Below are positions 12,035-23,464 of a stretch of 64,000 nucleotides of DNA, in pieces. The position numbers were made by a program, and so were the translations under genes. Numbering within the stretch: position 1 is the stretch's first letter; the number at the start of each line of letters is the position of its first letter. A model generated the notes under the pieces. That model had not been told where the DNA came from. It was given only the letters and a program-made list of their open reading frames with translations, and did no database searches. The DNA lies in NCBI RefSeq assembly GCF_040712315.1, contig NC_134013.1:3197001-3261000 (forward strand), given 5' to 3'. The DNA is from Castanea sativa. Its lineage: Eukaryota > Streptophyta > Magnoliopsida > Fagales > Fagaceae.

Positions 12035-12480
12035 TATTCACTATCGCCTTATCTGATGCTATCTCCACTGATGCTATTGATGATTCCTTTGTTTACTACT
12101 TTGCCATGATAAACCAAACTACTTTTGGCACCAATATTGATGACTATTGCATTACCAGAAGCTACTATTACTTTTCTCGATAATGATGTTTGTTCCATTG
12201 ACTATTTCAGCCCCTCTGACACTCCATTGAAGTTCCTACTTATTCGGCTTGCACAAAGACCATTTTTGATGATTTATGATATATTCATGTCATGCGAAAC
12301 TTTACAATATTCACCAAAGGTGAAAATGTTCACTATTGCCTTACCTGTTGCCTTTACTGATGCTACTAAAGACTCCTTTGTTGACTGCTTTTGGTTTTTG
12401 CGCCCCTGCTGCCCCTCACGGGTCCGGATATGAATAGTGAAAAATGCCACTATTCACTGCTTTATTTACCTATATAAGGG
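12035..12480 (+). promoter_or_regulatory. Pararetroviral full-length-transcript promoter
   Basis: A TATA box, TATATAAGGG, lies at 12471-12480. Upstream are two diverged copies of a stretch (12035-12105 and 12325-12392) sharing TTCACTAT-GCCTTA and ACTGATGCTA, which look like a duplicated enhancer. An 8-bp inverted repeat, GAATAGTG/CACTATTC (12432-12439, 12448-12455), precedes the TATA box. By analogy with caulimovirus 35S-type promoters, transcription should start about 30 bases after the TATA; this is inferred. Confidence 0.65.
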
Positions 12481-12692
12481 GGGTTGTCCCTTATTGCAAT
12501 CCAGAATTCTTTCTTAGGATTTCCTTTAGAACTCTCTAGGACTTCCTTTAGATCACAATATCTCACTATTTCCACAAAGCTTATAACTAGAATCAGGGTT
12601 AGCCTTCAAGCCTTGTACTACTATCCTTGTTGATCATTGTAATCTTGTAACTACTGCTACTGCTACTGCTGTAAGTGTTTTGAATTACTTTC

Positions 12693-12698
12693 AATAAA
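12693..12698 (+). terminator. Poly(A) signal AATAAA of the pararetrovirus
   Basis: AATAAA lies about 215 bases after the TATA box. A signal shortly after the transcription start fits pararetroviral terminally redundant transcripts, in which it is bypassed on the first pass. Confidence 0.55.
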
Positions 12699-12714
12699 CA
12701 CTTCTGTTTTCAAT

Positions 12715-12844
12715 ACTTTGAATTATTTTGATATAACTGCTTGGCTGGTTTTATCACCTTATTTCCAATTACATTTACTTTGAATTATTTTGATATAACT
12801 GCTTGGCTGGTTCTACCGCCTTACTTTCAATTATAATTACTTTG
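12715..12844 (+). repeat. 62-bp direct tandem repeat in the leader
   Basis: ACTTTGAATTATTTTGATAT occurs at 12715 and again at 12777, and ACTTTGAATTA a third time at 12839, giving an exact period of 62. The two full units differ at only a few positions. The array lies between the poly(A) signal and the primer-binding site. Confidence 0.88.
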
Positions 12845-12898
12845 AATTACTATATCTGTTGTGCTTCCGCCTTCTGCGCTGTCATCCTTCCCCCTTTA

Positions 12899-12912
12899 TG
12901 GTATCAGAGCCA
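12899..12912 (+). promoter_or_regulatory. Primer-binding site for initiator tRNA-Met
   Basis: TGGTATCAGAGCCA is complementary to the 3' end of plant initiator tRNA-Met, the standard minus-strand primer site of caulimovirids and Ty1-copia elements. It lies about 430 bases after the TATA box and 240 before the movement protein frame. Confidence 0.88.
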
Positions 12913-13151
12913 TTCTTTCCTTGGCTGATAGTGTTGTTGTGTTTTCATATTCTGTCTATGTCTATTTGACCTTGTGATACTTCGTTGTTGTGTTTATTCT
13001 TACCGTTGTTGGTGCTATCATAGTTGTAAATTGTAGTCCCAGATCCGAATAGTAAGGCTAGTGAATCCAGGAGAGTGTGAGGGCATGAGAGGAATACGGT
13101 TGGTTGCGGTATGTGTTATGAAATGCAACGGTTGTGAGAAAAACATAATAA

Positions 13152-14149
13152 TTGAGTGTTATAACTAAGATAGCTATGAATAGGATGTGGAGATCCAACT
13201 CCTCTGTTAGCTCTAGGATTGGTTGTCCTCCTGATATTGTGAATGAAGAAGATCACACTGTAGAAAAAAGTGAGTACCCTGATTTCAAAAAATGGAACAT
13301 TCCAAAAGTTTCTACTAAATCTGTTTACAAACTTAGTTGGAAAGAAAATAAAGCTTTCTCTGAATATAGAGTTAGAACTGTTGAACAAACTTTTTCTATT
13401 TCCAGATCTCATGAAAAATGCTGTTTATTTTCCAGAAAAAATATTAATGATTTCATGACTAAGAAACTCAAATATTTACATATTGGACTTGTTCAAGTTG
13501 TTGTTAAACCTTTAACTAGAAAAGGTATTAATGCTTCTGTTCTTATGTATTTACGTGATGCTAGATTTAAAAGATTTAATGATAGCATTCTTGGTATGAT
13601 TACTGCTTCTTTGTATGATGATCTTGTTTTCTTTGATTGTTATCCTGATCTTACTCTTGCTTTGGATGATCCTAATATTGTTAAAGTTTTGACTTTGAAT
13701 ATATTGACATCTGGTTATGATATGGATAAATGTAGTAACCTTTTACTCTTATTTATTGCATTTATTACCGATTGCTTGATTCTCAACTGACTCCTCGTGC
13801 TAGAGGAAGAGATCCTGCAGGTAAGACTATGTTAATTCAATGTTCCACCCCTGATGCTAAGATCCAAGTCCCCAAAATGATTCAATGGCAAGATATAATT
13901 CTTCCCAAAGAATGGACTTTGGAACGTGAGACTCCACCTGTTAAACCTGTATTTGATGAACTTGATCTTACCAATGTTCTTCAATATGCTGATGGTACTG
14001 TTAAGATTTGTTTTGGTGAAAATAAACCTTTGAGAATCAACGAAGGAAGACATTCCTTTGCTGGATCTAAAAGCCTTGTTAAAAGAGATCATGATATTGA
14101 TGAATTTTTGAAAAAGAATTTTGAAAAACTTGATTTAAGGCTAAAATGA
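13152..14149 (+). pseudogene. Pararetroviral movement protein (30K superfamily)
   Basis: Two overlapping open pieces (13152-13790 and 13772-14149) belong to one protein, with a frame change near 13765. The core around HIGLVQVVVKPLTRKG, the following LRDAR, and the D/G-rich strands resemble 30K-type cell-to-cell movement proteins fused at the N-terminus of caulimovirid polyproteins. It begins after the primer-binding site, as expected for the first ORF product. A TGA at 14147-14149 closes the frame. It would have modified plasmodesmata; this copy cannot be full length. Confidence 0.75.
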
Positions 14150-16135
14150 GTTGCTAGCAATAATTCCCAAGTTAGCACTGCTTTTTATTCAACAAAAGCT
14201 GAATCTCCCTCTGATATTAGCAAAAATGCTAATGAAGAAGAAGATGATGCAAAATTTGATGCTCCTTCTGGATATGACTTTCCACCTATTGAAACCCCTA
14301 TTTACTACAATCAATTAAGATTTTTAACTCGTGCCAATAATGATTTTGAAATTGATATGGTTGCTTTGTGTAATGAGTTTATGCTTGCAAAAAACAGAAG
14401 TAAAAGGAAATATTACCAAAGTACTTTTGCTTAGTTTGAAAAAGACAGAGTTAAGAGGAAATGAAAAGAAAAAATGAATTTGATGGGAAAACATATTTTG
14501 TTTTTTGATTATCTTGAAAATTATTATGTTTCAAAAAATGAATTTCATACTAATCATTTGAACGTAATAAGAAAATCAAGTTTTGTTAAGGAAGACAAAA
14601 CCGTTGTTCGGTCTAGTCATCCTCCCCTTGAAACTGTTTTGATAACTCACCAAAAGGCTGAGATGAAGGCCTCCCCTTTTAAAATTGCTGATGATAAAAC
14701 TCCTATTGTTAGTATTATTGAACAAAACAATTTTACCAATGAATCTTTGCATATGATTGGTCAACAACTGGACCGTATTGAAGAAAAAATTGTTGAAAAA
14801 ACTGTTGTCTCAAAACCTGAGAAAACTTTGATTGATCTACCCAATCAAAGAGAAAAAATTACATTCAAAACTTCTCAGAGTAAGACTCTTGAAAAGGTTG
14901 AAAAAATTATTGATGATTTGAACGCTAAAACTGATTCAAAAATAAAAACTGAAGAGACTTCTACTTCAAAAAATGTTGCTTGTGCTGTTTCAAGAAATGA
15001 GAAAGAAATTGTTTATGAAGAAGACACAAATTCTGACTCATTATCTTCTGTTTCTTACAAAAATTTTTTTGATGATGGTTTACCAGAAGTTAAAAGATTT
15101 GTTGGAAAACCCAATCCCATGTCTTTTACAAAAAACTGGTATTCAAAACCTACTCCTCCTGATATGCAATTTGAAGAAAGATAATTTCAAACTCAATTTT
15201 CTATTTCTGTTGAAAAACTTTATGAATGGAATATTGATGGTTTGTTTGAACAAGAAATTATTAACAAAATGGCTCACATGTCTATGGTTGGTATTGCATA
15301 CTTGAATAACCATAATGATCTTGATCACCCTGATATTGTTGATTTGCTTGCTATTGGTTTTTCTGGTACTCTTCGAGGATGGTGGGACTCACATCTCATT
15401 GAAGAATCCAGAGAGTCTATTAAGCATGCTGTTAAAAGAGATAATGATGGTATGCCCATTTTTGATGAAAATATTAATTGAGGTATTCTTGATGGTGTCA
15501 ATACCTTGGTTTATACTATTCTTAAACATTTTGTTGGTACTCCATTTAATATTTCATCTTGAATTTTTGATTATTTGAATAATTTGAGATGCCCTACTAT
15601 GTCTAATTACAGATGGTACCAAAATGTGTTTATTTCCAGAGTTATGCTCCAAAAAGATTCCACGAAGCCTTATTGGAAAGAGAGGTTTATTGATGGTCTG
15701 CCTCCTATCTTTGCTCATAAGGTAAAAAATGAATTAATTGGTAAAAATGATTCTATTGATTATGATAATTTAACTTATGGTGATATTTTTAGTACTATTA
15801 AAAAAACTTGGAATCAACATGTGTAATGATGAAAAATTGTTAAAACAACATTTGAAAAATAAAAAGAAAGCTAAGTTATAATAATCAGTAGGAAAAAGGA
15901 AAAAGTAAACATGATAAAGTTTACAAAAGTTATTCCCATAAAAAACGTAAAAGATACAGAAGCAACTTTGTTAAAGCTAATGATTTTTATGCTAAAAAGA
16001 AATCTGCTTTCAAAAAGCATGATAAACAAAGATCAGGTAAATGTAAATGCTTTAACTGTGGTAAATTTGGTCATTTCAGTAAAGATTGCAACCAAAAGCC
16101 TGGTAAATTGAAAAATAAATTTAATTTATTAAACA
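14150..16135 (+). pseudogene. Pararetroviral coat protein region with zinc knuckle
   Basis: Readable coding pieces broken by stops and shifts: about 14160-14470, 14474-15184, 15242-15481, 15575-15826 and a last part to about 16135. The early part is Lys/Glu-rich and probably disordered. The end carries a CCHC knuckle, CFNCGKFGHFSKDC (16048-16089), preceded by a very basic Lys-rich tract, the usual nucleic-acid-binding end of caulimovirid coat proteins. It lies between the movement protein and the protease, the standard order. Role: capsid assembly and genome packaging, now lost. Confidence 0.72.
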
Positions 16136-16745
16136 TTAATGATGATGATCAAAATGAACTGTTTTAAATACTTGAAAATACTGCTCTATCTGATTCATTT
16201 GAAGAGGATTTCTCCTCCTCATTTGACTCTAATTACCACTCTTGTAGTGATACTTCTAATACTCCAAATTTTAAGCTTGGATGTACAGGCTTATATTGTA
16301 ATGTTATCAAATCTGTTAACACGTTAACTAAAAGTGAAGAACAAGATAATTTGTTGTTAACCATAATCAGTAGAATTGATAATCCTCAATTACAAAAAGA
16401 ATATCTTGACAAGTTTAAGCAAAACTTATTAAAAGATGAAAAGGTTAAGAAACCCAAGTCTAATATAATTTTTGAAGAAACTTTGGAAAGATTTAATAAA
16501 AACAAACCAAAGAAATAACTGTTAATGATCTTCAACATGAAATTGCTACTGTTAAACAAGAAATAATCCAATTAAAAAATGATGTAAAAGCTATAAAAAA
16601 TGATAATGTTGATCTTAAGCAGGAATTGTTAATTCTTAAAATTGATAGAAACATGGATACACATCAATCTGATAATAATGAGTAAGAAGATGTAGATGAA
16701 TCTACTCAACAAGCTCCTCCTTCTGGTAACGTTTCTGACAATGTT

Positions 16746-17144
16746 TTGATTAATTTAATTGATAATCAACTTTCTCTTGTTAAACATATTATGCTTCCAA
16801 AATGGTTTACCAAAGTCAAGATTGTTGTTTCACATGATTATGCTTTTAATACTGTTGCTATGATTGATTCTGGTGCGGATCTAAATTGTATCCGGGAAAA
16901 CTTGATTCCTTCCAAATATTTTGAAAAATCTACTGAAAGATTGGTTTCTGCTAATGGAACTCAAATGAACATTAAATATGAATTAAGTAATGCTCATATT
17001 TTCCATGAAGATGTTTGTTTTAAGATTCCTTCTGTGCTTGTTAAAAATATAACTGATAAAGTTATTCTTGGTCTGCCTTTTATTGCTACTCTGTATCCTT
17101 TCTTTGTGGAAGATGATGGAATTACTACTGATCCTTTCGAATAG
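16746..17144 (+). pseudogene. Pararetroviral aspartic protease
   Basis: Contains AMIDSGADLNCI, with the retropepsin Asp-Ser-Gly at 16866-16874, and later VILGLPFI, matching the conserved hydrophobic-Leu-Gly motif of retroviral-type proteases. About 130 residues are open, closed by TAG at 17142-17144. It would process the polyprotein. A Lys/Asp-rich linker with a possible coiled coil lies upstream (16320-16680). Confidence 0.75.
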
Positions 17145-17690
17145 AAAGTAAAATTTAAATTCTGTTCAAAATTTGAAACTCATAATGATGATGCTTTTAA
17201 TCTTATTCATACAAAAGTTAAACATCTTAACTTCCTTTAGCAAGAGGTTAGATACAAGAAAATTGTTGAACAACTTTCTGACAAATTATTGCAATCCAAA
17301 ATTGATAATTTTCAGAAAATCTTGATAGGAAGAAGCACATTGTTGACTTACCTTATGTGAAAAACTTTAGTGAAAAGAATATCTCCACTAAAGATGGTCC
17401 TATCCAAATGAATGTTGTATTTCAACAAAGAATTCTTAATATTAATCATAAACTTTTGACCAAGTCCTTAGAATGGACCAGGTACCCTATCACCAAAGTC
17501 CAGGTTAAGTCTTTTCTCTACCCCAATACTTCCAAAATTGATTATTACCATTCTAGAGTCTGTCACCTAGCATAACTAATACATTTACTTTGGTTTTTAA
17601 AAAAGAATTTTCAAAATACTTTCATCACAAGATATTTTAATATCTTTTTCCGTGCTTGGAAGGCAAAAGAAAATATTAATACCACTAATA
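17145..17690 (+). pseudogene. Stub before the missing reverse transcriptase
   Basis: Residual coding sequence with the phrase DLPYVKNFSEKN at about 17338-17373, typical of the approach to RT in caulimovirids, then a short readable part to about 17575. No YxDD-type motif or RNase H follows, and at about 17690 the sequence is already in an unrelated reading region. The catalytic RT/RNase H block therefore appears deleted. Confidence 0.6.
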
Positions 17691-18833
17691 AGTGGAAAAT
17701 AATGCCTTCTTCGGCAGAGGAGAAGAACAAGGGGAAAGCACTAGCAGAGGGCTATCCTCAAGACAAAAGGCGCCCAGCGGGTAAACCTTTTGTGATGCAT
17801 GAAGGCGCATCTTTTGGAACAAAATCCAGCGGTGCAACATCCCTTTAGGAATTTGTCCCGGTAGAGGAGACATATTCCAGTGGTGATATAATAATTGCTT
17901 TACAGGAAGTTTTTTTCCAGAGAATTACAATTCCATAATGGAACTTTTAGTGAACTGCCAAACTCCATTAAATTCATTCTTGACAACCTTCAAGTTGCCT
18001 TTCTATTAAACCGTCATAAACTTTTCAAAAGAACCATGAGAGCACTTGAAATTCACCTTGTTAACCTTACTGCTCACAATGAGGCTTATACCGACTACCT
18101 TGTTGACTACTTTGTTAACTCCAAGGCTCATAGGAGCCATTCTAATAAACCAAATATTGCAACCCTCACTAGTCAACTCTTTGGCAAAGAGGAAATCCAT
18201 TCAATGGATAAAAAGACTATAATGGGTACTGATTATGCCAGATTGAGTCTTAAGACCCAATATTTGCTGAGAAGTGCTATTGCCAACTTGCCTACAGAAG
18301 TACAATCTTGTATTTTTGAAAGCAGGGCTATGACCAAAGATCCAGACCTTTGGTTTAGATGTTTCAAAACTCTGGTTACAATCGCCCCTGATCTTGTTCA
18401 CTTCAATGATCCTGATAATGCTCAATACAGGGCAGAATGGGGAAAATACTTTGGGAGTAGTCTTAGAGTTCATGAAATTGGCCATCCTTTCCCTGGCCTT
18501 TTGATCAACTATGAAGATGGTTCAGATGATGATCCCTCCTGGCTATCTTAAGTGTTTGAATTTGGCTTTATTAGATTCATAAGATTAATGAGTCATTCCC
18601 AGATTAGCCAATTTCCTGATATTATTCAAAAAGCTGTTACAAATGTTGAAAGTCCTTATGTTTCCATCCGATGCTAGAGTAGTTTACCTAAATGGGAAAA
18701 GAATAATTGGATGAATGGTCAACCCTCTAAGCATCTTGTTCTCATTAATGGTTATACCCACCAAGGACAATGGTATGAAGGTAACTCTTATGTTTCCTAT
18801 AAATGTCCTTATGCACTTGCTGGATGCTGGAGA

Positions 18834-18835
<2 letters not shown>
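17690..18835 (+). pseudogene. Pararetroviral downstream ORF, function unknown
   Basis: A Lys/Glu-rich start (WKIMPSSAEEKNKGK at 17695-17739), a TAG at 17846-17848, then a 218-residue open frame at 17895-18551 and further readable codons up to the (TA)n run at 18836. No domain is recognised. Its right end is open and its probable continuation is the fragment at 11740-12030 on the far left, consistent with circular permutation. Confidence 0.55.

Positions 18836-18918
<83 letters not shown>
18836..18918. repeat. (TA)n run at the right border of the pararetrovirus
   Basis: 83 bases of alternating A and T directly after the last viral codons. It generates spurious Tyr-Ile frames on both strands. 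Confidence 0.95.
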
Positions 18919-18924
<6 letters not shown>

Positions 18925-19183
18925 GCCAAAACTGAGAAAAAATTCAATTAGATTCTAAATTGGATTCCAATTGTTGTTTAATTTTGCGCTACGTATCCAA
19001 TTTAAGATTTAAAAAAAAAAACATTGATTCCAAATATCGTTGGACTCATCATTCCAAATACATTGCAATATACTATTTTGTTTTTTTTTGAATGAGATAG
19101 TGGCTCCTAAAAGAGGGCCATATATGGGACTATGATTTCATGAATAACATGTAATTTTAAATAGAGTGATGGTAGGTTGCTAA

Positions 19184-19234
<51 letters not shown>

Positions 19235-19502
19235 GCCAAAATTGAGAGAAAATTTAATTAAATTCTAAATTGGAGTCTAATTTTGCACCATGTGTCTCAT
19301 CTAATTTTTTAATTTGTTTGTCAAGTGAATTATTGGGTACAAAAATAAAAAAGTCTAAATTCAATTAGATTCTAAACTGAATTTTAATTGGAGTTCAATT
19401 TTGCGCCATGTATCCCATCTATTTTATTTATTTATTTTAAATTTTGTAGCAAGTGAATTATTGGTACAAAAACTGAAAAGTCTAGATCCAATTAAATTCT
19501 AA

Positions 19503-19545
<43 letters not shown>

Positions 19546-19901
19546 GTGATTGTTTTTAAATGTACATGTGCATATACACGGAACCACACACTACTTTTAT
19601 TAAATGAATGTATCAATTTTTAAACACAAAATAGAAAAATAATTAGGAAATTGATTTATTACCTTGTTGACATGACACTAATTATATTCATTACCATGTT
19701 AGTTTACGAGATTTTTATAATATAGTTGCTAATAACTATAACTTCATAAAAAATTGATAATGTAAAAAATTGACGTTTGGCTTTTGTTTTTTTAAAATTT
19801 TCATTTTAAAATTAGGTAAATAGTATGTTTTTTAGATGATGTTCATGAGCACTTTAACTAAAAAGTCAAAACTTAAAACCCCATTTGGTTGCTAAGAAAG
19901 T
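18919..19901. repeat. Diverged AT-rich repeat cluster with (AC)n and (TA)n
   Basis: The phrase AATTA-ATTCTAAAT-G recurs at about 18948, 19256, 19361 and 19490, followed each time (except the last) by TTTTGCRCYAYGT. This makes irregular units of roughly 105-310 bases. An (AC)n run lies at about 19185-19230 and a (TA)n at about 19505-19543. The remainder up to the gypsy element is plain AT-rich DNA without a gene. Confidence 0.65.
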
Positions 19902-20558
19902 TGTATAGGGTTGGATCTCATGCCCCATAAGCCTCGAGCCTGAGCCTTGGGCCTAAATCTTGCGGCGCGTTGTTTGGTCCTACCCTCATTTTCAGTCCAT
20001 CGACCTCGATCCGGACACCCTGAGGCCCAACCTATACACCAAAACTAAAATAGGATCTTGCTAACTTAAATACCATAGGCAAATTCCCCTTGATTGTCTT
20101 TAACATGGTCAGGGATATCGTAGCTCGGACAACCCTTATACCCGGTTGCCCGGTAGTGCCTTCGGGAATATCGCTTCCGGGCGGGTTCATGATGGAGGGA
20201 ATCATTTCCAATGCCACTATCACTTTCCTACCAGAAACCCACCTAAAGATGATAGAATTGGGTCTTCATTTACACTAGGAAGGAGAGTAATCATGGCACC
20301 TCCACTTATCTAAGGCTATAAATAGAAGAATGGTAGGGAGAAATGGGGTTGGCAATTGGAGAGCGAAACATAGAGAGAGAAGAGAGAGTCTACCATAAGA
20401 AAAGGAAGAGGGACTTAGAGAAATAAAGGTCCTCGTAGAGTCCTGAGTGACTATATGGTCTCAAAGTAAAGGATCACCCATAGTAGGAAACTCAAAGCCC
20501 ACGAAAACAAATAGATTATGAGCCCAAAAATGCAACCTGCATATTTTTGGCTCACACA
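19902..20558 (+). repeat. 5' LTR of gypsy element 1 (657 bp)
   Basis: Starts TGTATAGGGTTGG and ends CTCACACA. A TATA-like CTATAAATAGA lies at 20316-20326. It differs in length from the 3' LTR chiefly through one indel of about 35 bp near its start. Confidence 0.9.
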
Positions 20559-20580
20559 ATTGGCGCCGTCTGTGGGAAAC
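20559..20580 (+). promoter_or_regulatory. Primer-binding site of gypsy element 1
   Basis: ATTGGCGCCGTCTGTGGGAA follows the 5' LTR directly, the usual place and form for a tRNA-primed site in Tat/Athila-type elements. Confidence 0.8.
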
Positions 20581-20620
20581 TCCTATAAATCTGTGGTTCT
20601 GTTGAGATCAGAGTGAGAAA

Positions 20621-21660
20621 ATGTCCGGAGGCCAGTCAGGGAGCTACGCTAAAAGTGATTCTAGGAGATCTTCCCAGGGATTTACCTGGTGAGAAAGAAG
20701 GCAAAAGAGACATGAAGATAGGGAGCATGAGTGGGAAGAAGAGTAGTTCGGCCTCGGGGATAGGTTGTATCAGACTTATAAGACAATGTCGGGCACTTCG
20801 GAGTGTTGGTGTGCAGATAAGCAGGGTGAAGAACTAGAGTGGTTACGAAGGTTGGTGAGAGATTTGGAGTTGGAAGCAAGAAGGAGGCATCAGAGGAGAG
20901 GTCGTGGGGAATGTGAGGAAGGGTCGACAAGTGTGAGAGGTCGATACAGAATCAGGTCTCATTAGTCCAATCCCCATCGTCACTGAAATCGCTCGCGGTC
21001 ATGGGAATATGCAGATATGGGTTCAACTTCCCCCGAAGAGCGAGGGCCTAGGAATGTCGCCATGGATGCTATAAGCTAAGCCCTACGCCGAGCTGCTCGA
21101 TCACCATTCTCCGGGGACATTGACCGAGCCCCTATGCATTGATGTGCAAGGTGTTTCCTTCAAGTCTTGGGCCCACTGCATTGAGGTGGTTCAATGGATT
21201 AAGGAAGGGCAAGCATTTTTCGGTTGGGATTGCCCGAGGATTCTGAGCTTTGAGAGTCACTAACAAGGAGACCTCTCGAGGATATGAGGCAACTGATGAG
21301 GCGTATCGAGGAATACAAAAGGTTAGAAGATGACTAGCTCCAAAATAAAGGTAAGGCCCTGGTTGTAAGCAATCCACGATAGGGCGATTTTCAGCCGAGG
21401 CCTAGGAAGGATTTGAGGATTCAAGAACCGGAAGCCCGGGTAGGAGAAGTGAATGTGGCGTTCAGGGAGCTAGTGCACAAGATCGTGGATCGAATCAAGC
21501 ATGAGCCATACTTCCAGTGGCCGAACAAGATGGAGGGCGACCTGTCAAGAAGAAATTAGAATCTGCATTGTACATACCACAAAGATAAGGGGCACACCAT
21601 AGAGCAATGCAGGGTGTTAAAGGATTATTTGGGGCAGTTAGTAAAGGCAGGATATTTGAA
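20621..21660 (+). pseudogene. Degenerate gag of gypsy element 1
   Basis: Recognisable gag pieces in changing frames. An Arg-rich N-terminal part (20760-21110) ends near SPFSGDIDRAP. At 21130-21210 lies LMCKVFPSSLGPTALRWFNG, then LPEDSEL...MRQLMRRIEEYKRLEDD at 21224-21333, and the Cys/His end CTYHKDKGHTIEQCRVLKDY at about 21571-21630. Substantial gag sequence expected between these blocks is missing, so at least two internal deletions have occurred. The capsid-like protein is non-functional. Confidence 0.75.
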
Positions 21661-22212
21661 AGAGTTCATGGTGGGCCCAGGAACCAGGAGACTGGGCAGG
21701 ATGCTCGGCCACGAGGGAATCATCTTCTCCCTCCTCTAGGAGCGATAAAAGTCATTCATGCAGCCTCGAGGGGCATGTTGGCACCTAGTACGAGGTGTGT
21801 GTTGGCGGTAGCACCAGTGGAAAGCTACACGGATGAGCGACCCCCCGAAAAGAGGCCGAGATACACTCAGGAGGTTTTAGCCTTCGACGATGATGATTTG
21901 GAGGGCACGATTCAACCACATGATGATGCTTTGGTGGTTACGGCTCAAATAAGTGGTTTCACGGTAAAAAGAGTGATGATAGACGAGGGGAGTGGTGCCG
22001 CCATGATGTATCCGGACTTGTTCAGGGGGCTTGGACTAAAGAAGGAAGATCTTTCCAAGTATGATACACCCCTAGTGGGGTTCGACGGTCAGATGGTGAT
22101 CCCAGAAGGGCAGATTTCCCTTCCTATAAATATGAAAGGTAAGGAAGTGGTGGTGGTCTTTATAGTGGTGACATCATATTCTCCGTACATGGCGATCCTC
22201 GGCAGGCCATAG
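21607..22212 (+). pseudogene. Protease region of gypsy element 1
   Basis: An open frame of 201 codons. Its second half contains VMIDEGSGAAMMYPDLF, the retropepsin-like active-site loop of Tat elements (the usual Asp-Thr/Ser-Gly is Asp-Glu-Gly here), and ends MAILGRP followed by TAG instead of continuing into the RT linker. The first about 40 residues are out of frame relative to the gag end and are probably not native. Confidence 0.75.
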
Positions 22213-23463
22213 ATTCACGCAATGGGAGCAGTACTGTCCACCCTGCATGTGAAGGTTAAATTCCATACCGAGCAAGGTATCTTTATAATGCAGGGTGATC
22301 AGCAAATGGCCAGACAATGCTTGGTAGTCGCAGTTGGCTGGGAAATCAAGCAGAAAGAATCAACCATGGAGGCTCCCTTATAGCAATCACAAGAACCTCG
22401 AGAGGAAATGGGGGCTAGTTGTGCTGAAGACTTAGTGAAAGTGAAGATACTACTGGATTGTGAAAGGAGTTTTCTGAAAGGAGCGAGTTTGAGGGACGAA
22501 GAGAGGGTAGAGTTTCCTGTACAAGGTGCCCGGGGTTGACCTTGAGTTTATAGTTCACAAACTCAACTTGGATCCTTTGTACCCTCCTAAGTAACAAAGA
22601 CCCAGGAGATCAGCCAAGGAGTATATTGAAGCCGTTAAATAAGAGGTTAGGAGGTTAAAGGAAGCCAGGGCAATAAAGGAGACGTTCTTCCTAAAATGGC
22701 TTGCGAACACCATGGTAGTAAAGAGGAAGAGTGGCAAGTGGAGAGTTTGTGTTGACTTTACTGACTTAAATTGAGCGTGTCCGAAAGATCCATTTCCCAT
22801 GCCAAAGATTAATTAATTGGTAGATGCCACTTACGGACACCCGAGGATGAGCTTTCTAGACGCTTTTCAGGGGTATCACCAAATTGCCCTCGCTACCAAG
22901 GATCAAGAGAAGATGACATTCATTTCCCCTTATGCCAACTACCATTATACCGTGATGCCATTCAGACTTAAGAATGCTGGAGCCACATAACAACGAATGA
23001 TGACGAGGATGTTTAGGGATAAGATTGGGCGTACGGTTAAGGTGTATATTGATGACATGGTGATAAAAAGCAAGCGAGAGATGCAACATATTGACGACCT
23101 TAAAGAAGTATTTGAAGTACTCCGATGACACCAGTTACGTCTCAATGTTGTTAAGTGCGCTTTCGGAGTGGGAGCCAACAAGTTCCTAGGTTATTTGATC
23201 ACTAAACGGGGAATAGAAGTTAACCCCGATCAAAATGAAGCCTTGAAGCGCCTCAAACCTCTGAACAGTCCAAAGGAAGTTCAGAAACTGACCAGCATGT
23301 TAGCTGCCCTTAACCAATTTATTTCCAAATTCGTTGATCGGTGATGACCATTTTATCAGCTTTTAAGGAAATGGAAGGGATTCTAGTTGGATAAGAAATG
23401 TGAAAAGGCTTTTCAAGACCTAAAGGAGTACCTAGGGCAAGCACCAATGTTGACAACCCCGGA
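22213..23463 (+). pseudogene. Reverse transcriptase of gypsy element 1
   Basis: Homology is traceable through several frames: DFTDLN-like sequence near 22755, FLDAFQGYHQI near 22855-22886, TFISPYANYHYTVMPF near 22917-22965, and the catalytic VYIDDMVIKSK at 23042-23074. Stops are frequent (for example TAG at 22381, TGA at 22538 and TGA at 23343). Enzyme: RNA-dependent DNA polymerase; inactive here. Confidence 0.8.
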
Positions 23464-23464
23464 G

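Larger units (their letters stand above)
11737..18835 (+). mobile_element. Endogenous caulimovirid-like pararetrovirus, degenerate
   Basis: About 7.1 kb between two (TA)n runs. Order: tail of a C-terminal ORF, promoter with TATA box, poly(A) signal, tRNA-Met primer-binding site, 30K-type movement protein, coat protein with a zinc knuckle, aspartic protease, a stub before RT, and a further ORF region of unknown role. There are no LTRs. The ORF tail at the left end and the open end of the last ORF at the right fit a circular genome linearised within that ORF. The RT/RNase H core (YxDD) is absent and all frames are interrupted, so it is an inactive relic. The movement protein plus absence of LTRs favours Caulimoviridae over a gypsy element. 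Insertion at (TA)n recalls florendoviruses, but I cannot assign the genus. Confidence 0.82.

Noticed and set aside
13152..18835. Reading the movement/coat/protease region as a gypsy retrotransposon
   Set aside because: There are no LTRs, a 30K-type movement protein is present, and the promoter, poly(A) signal and primer site are arranged as in a circular pararetrovirus.
18684..18951. Frames of alternating Tyr-Ile on both strands
   Set aside because: They are translations of the (TA)n microsatellite; the same applies at 11600-11750, 26720-26902 and 58336-58602.
22555..23181. Minus-strand frames in the RT region of gypsy element 1
   Set aside because: They mirror RT codons on the plus strand (YIDD and flanking motifs lie there) and show no homology to the true antisense gene at 26.8-29.1 kb.
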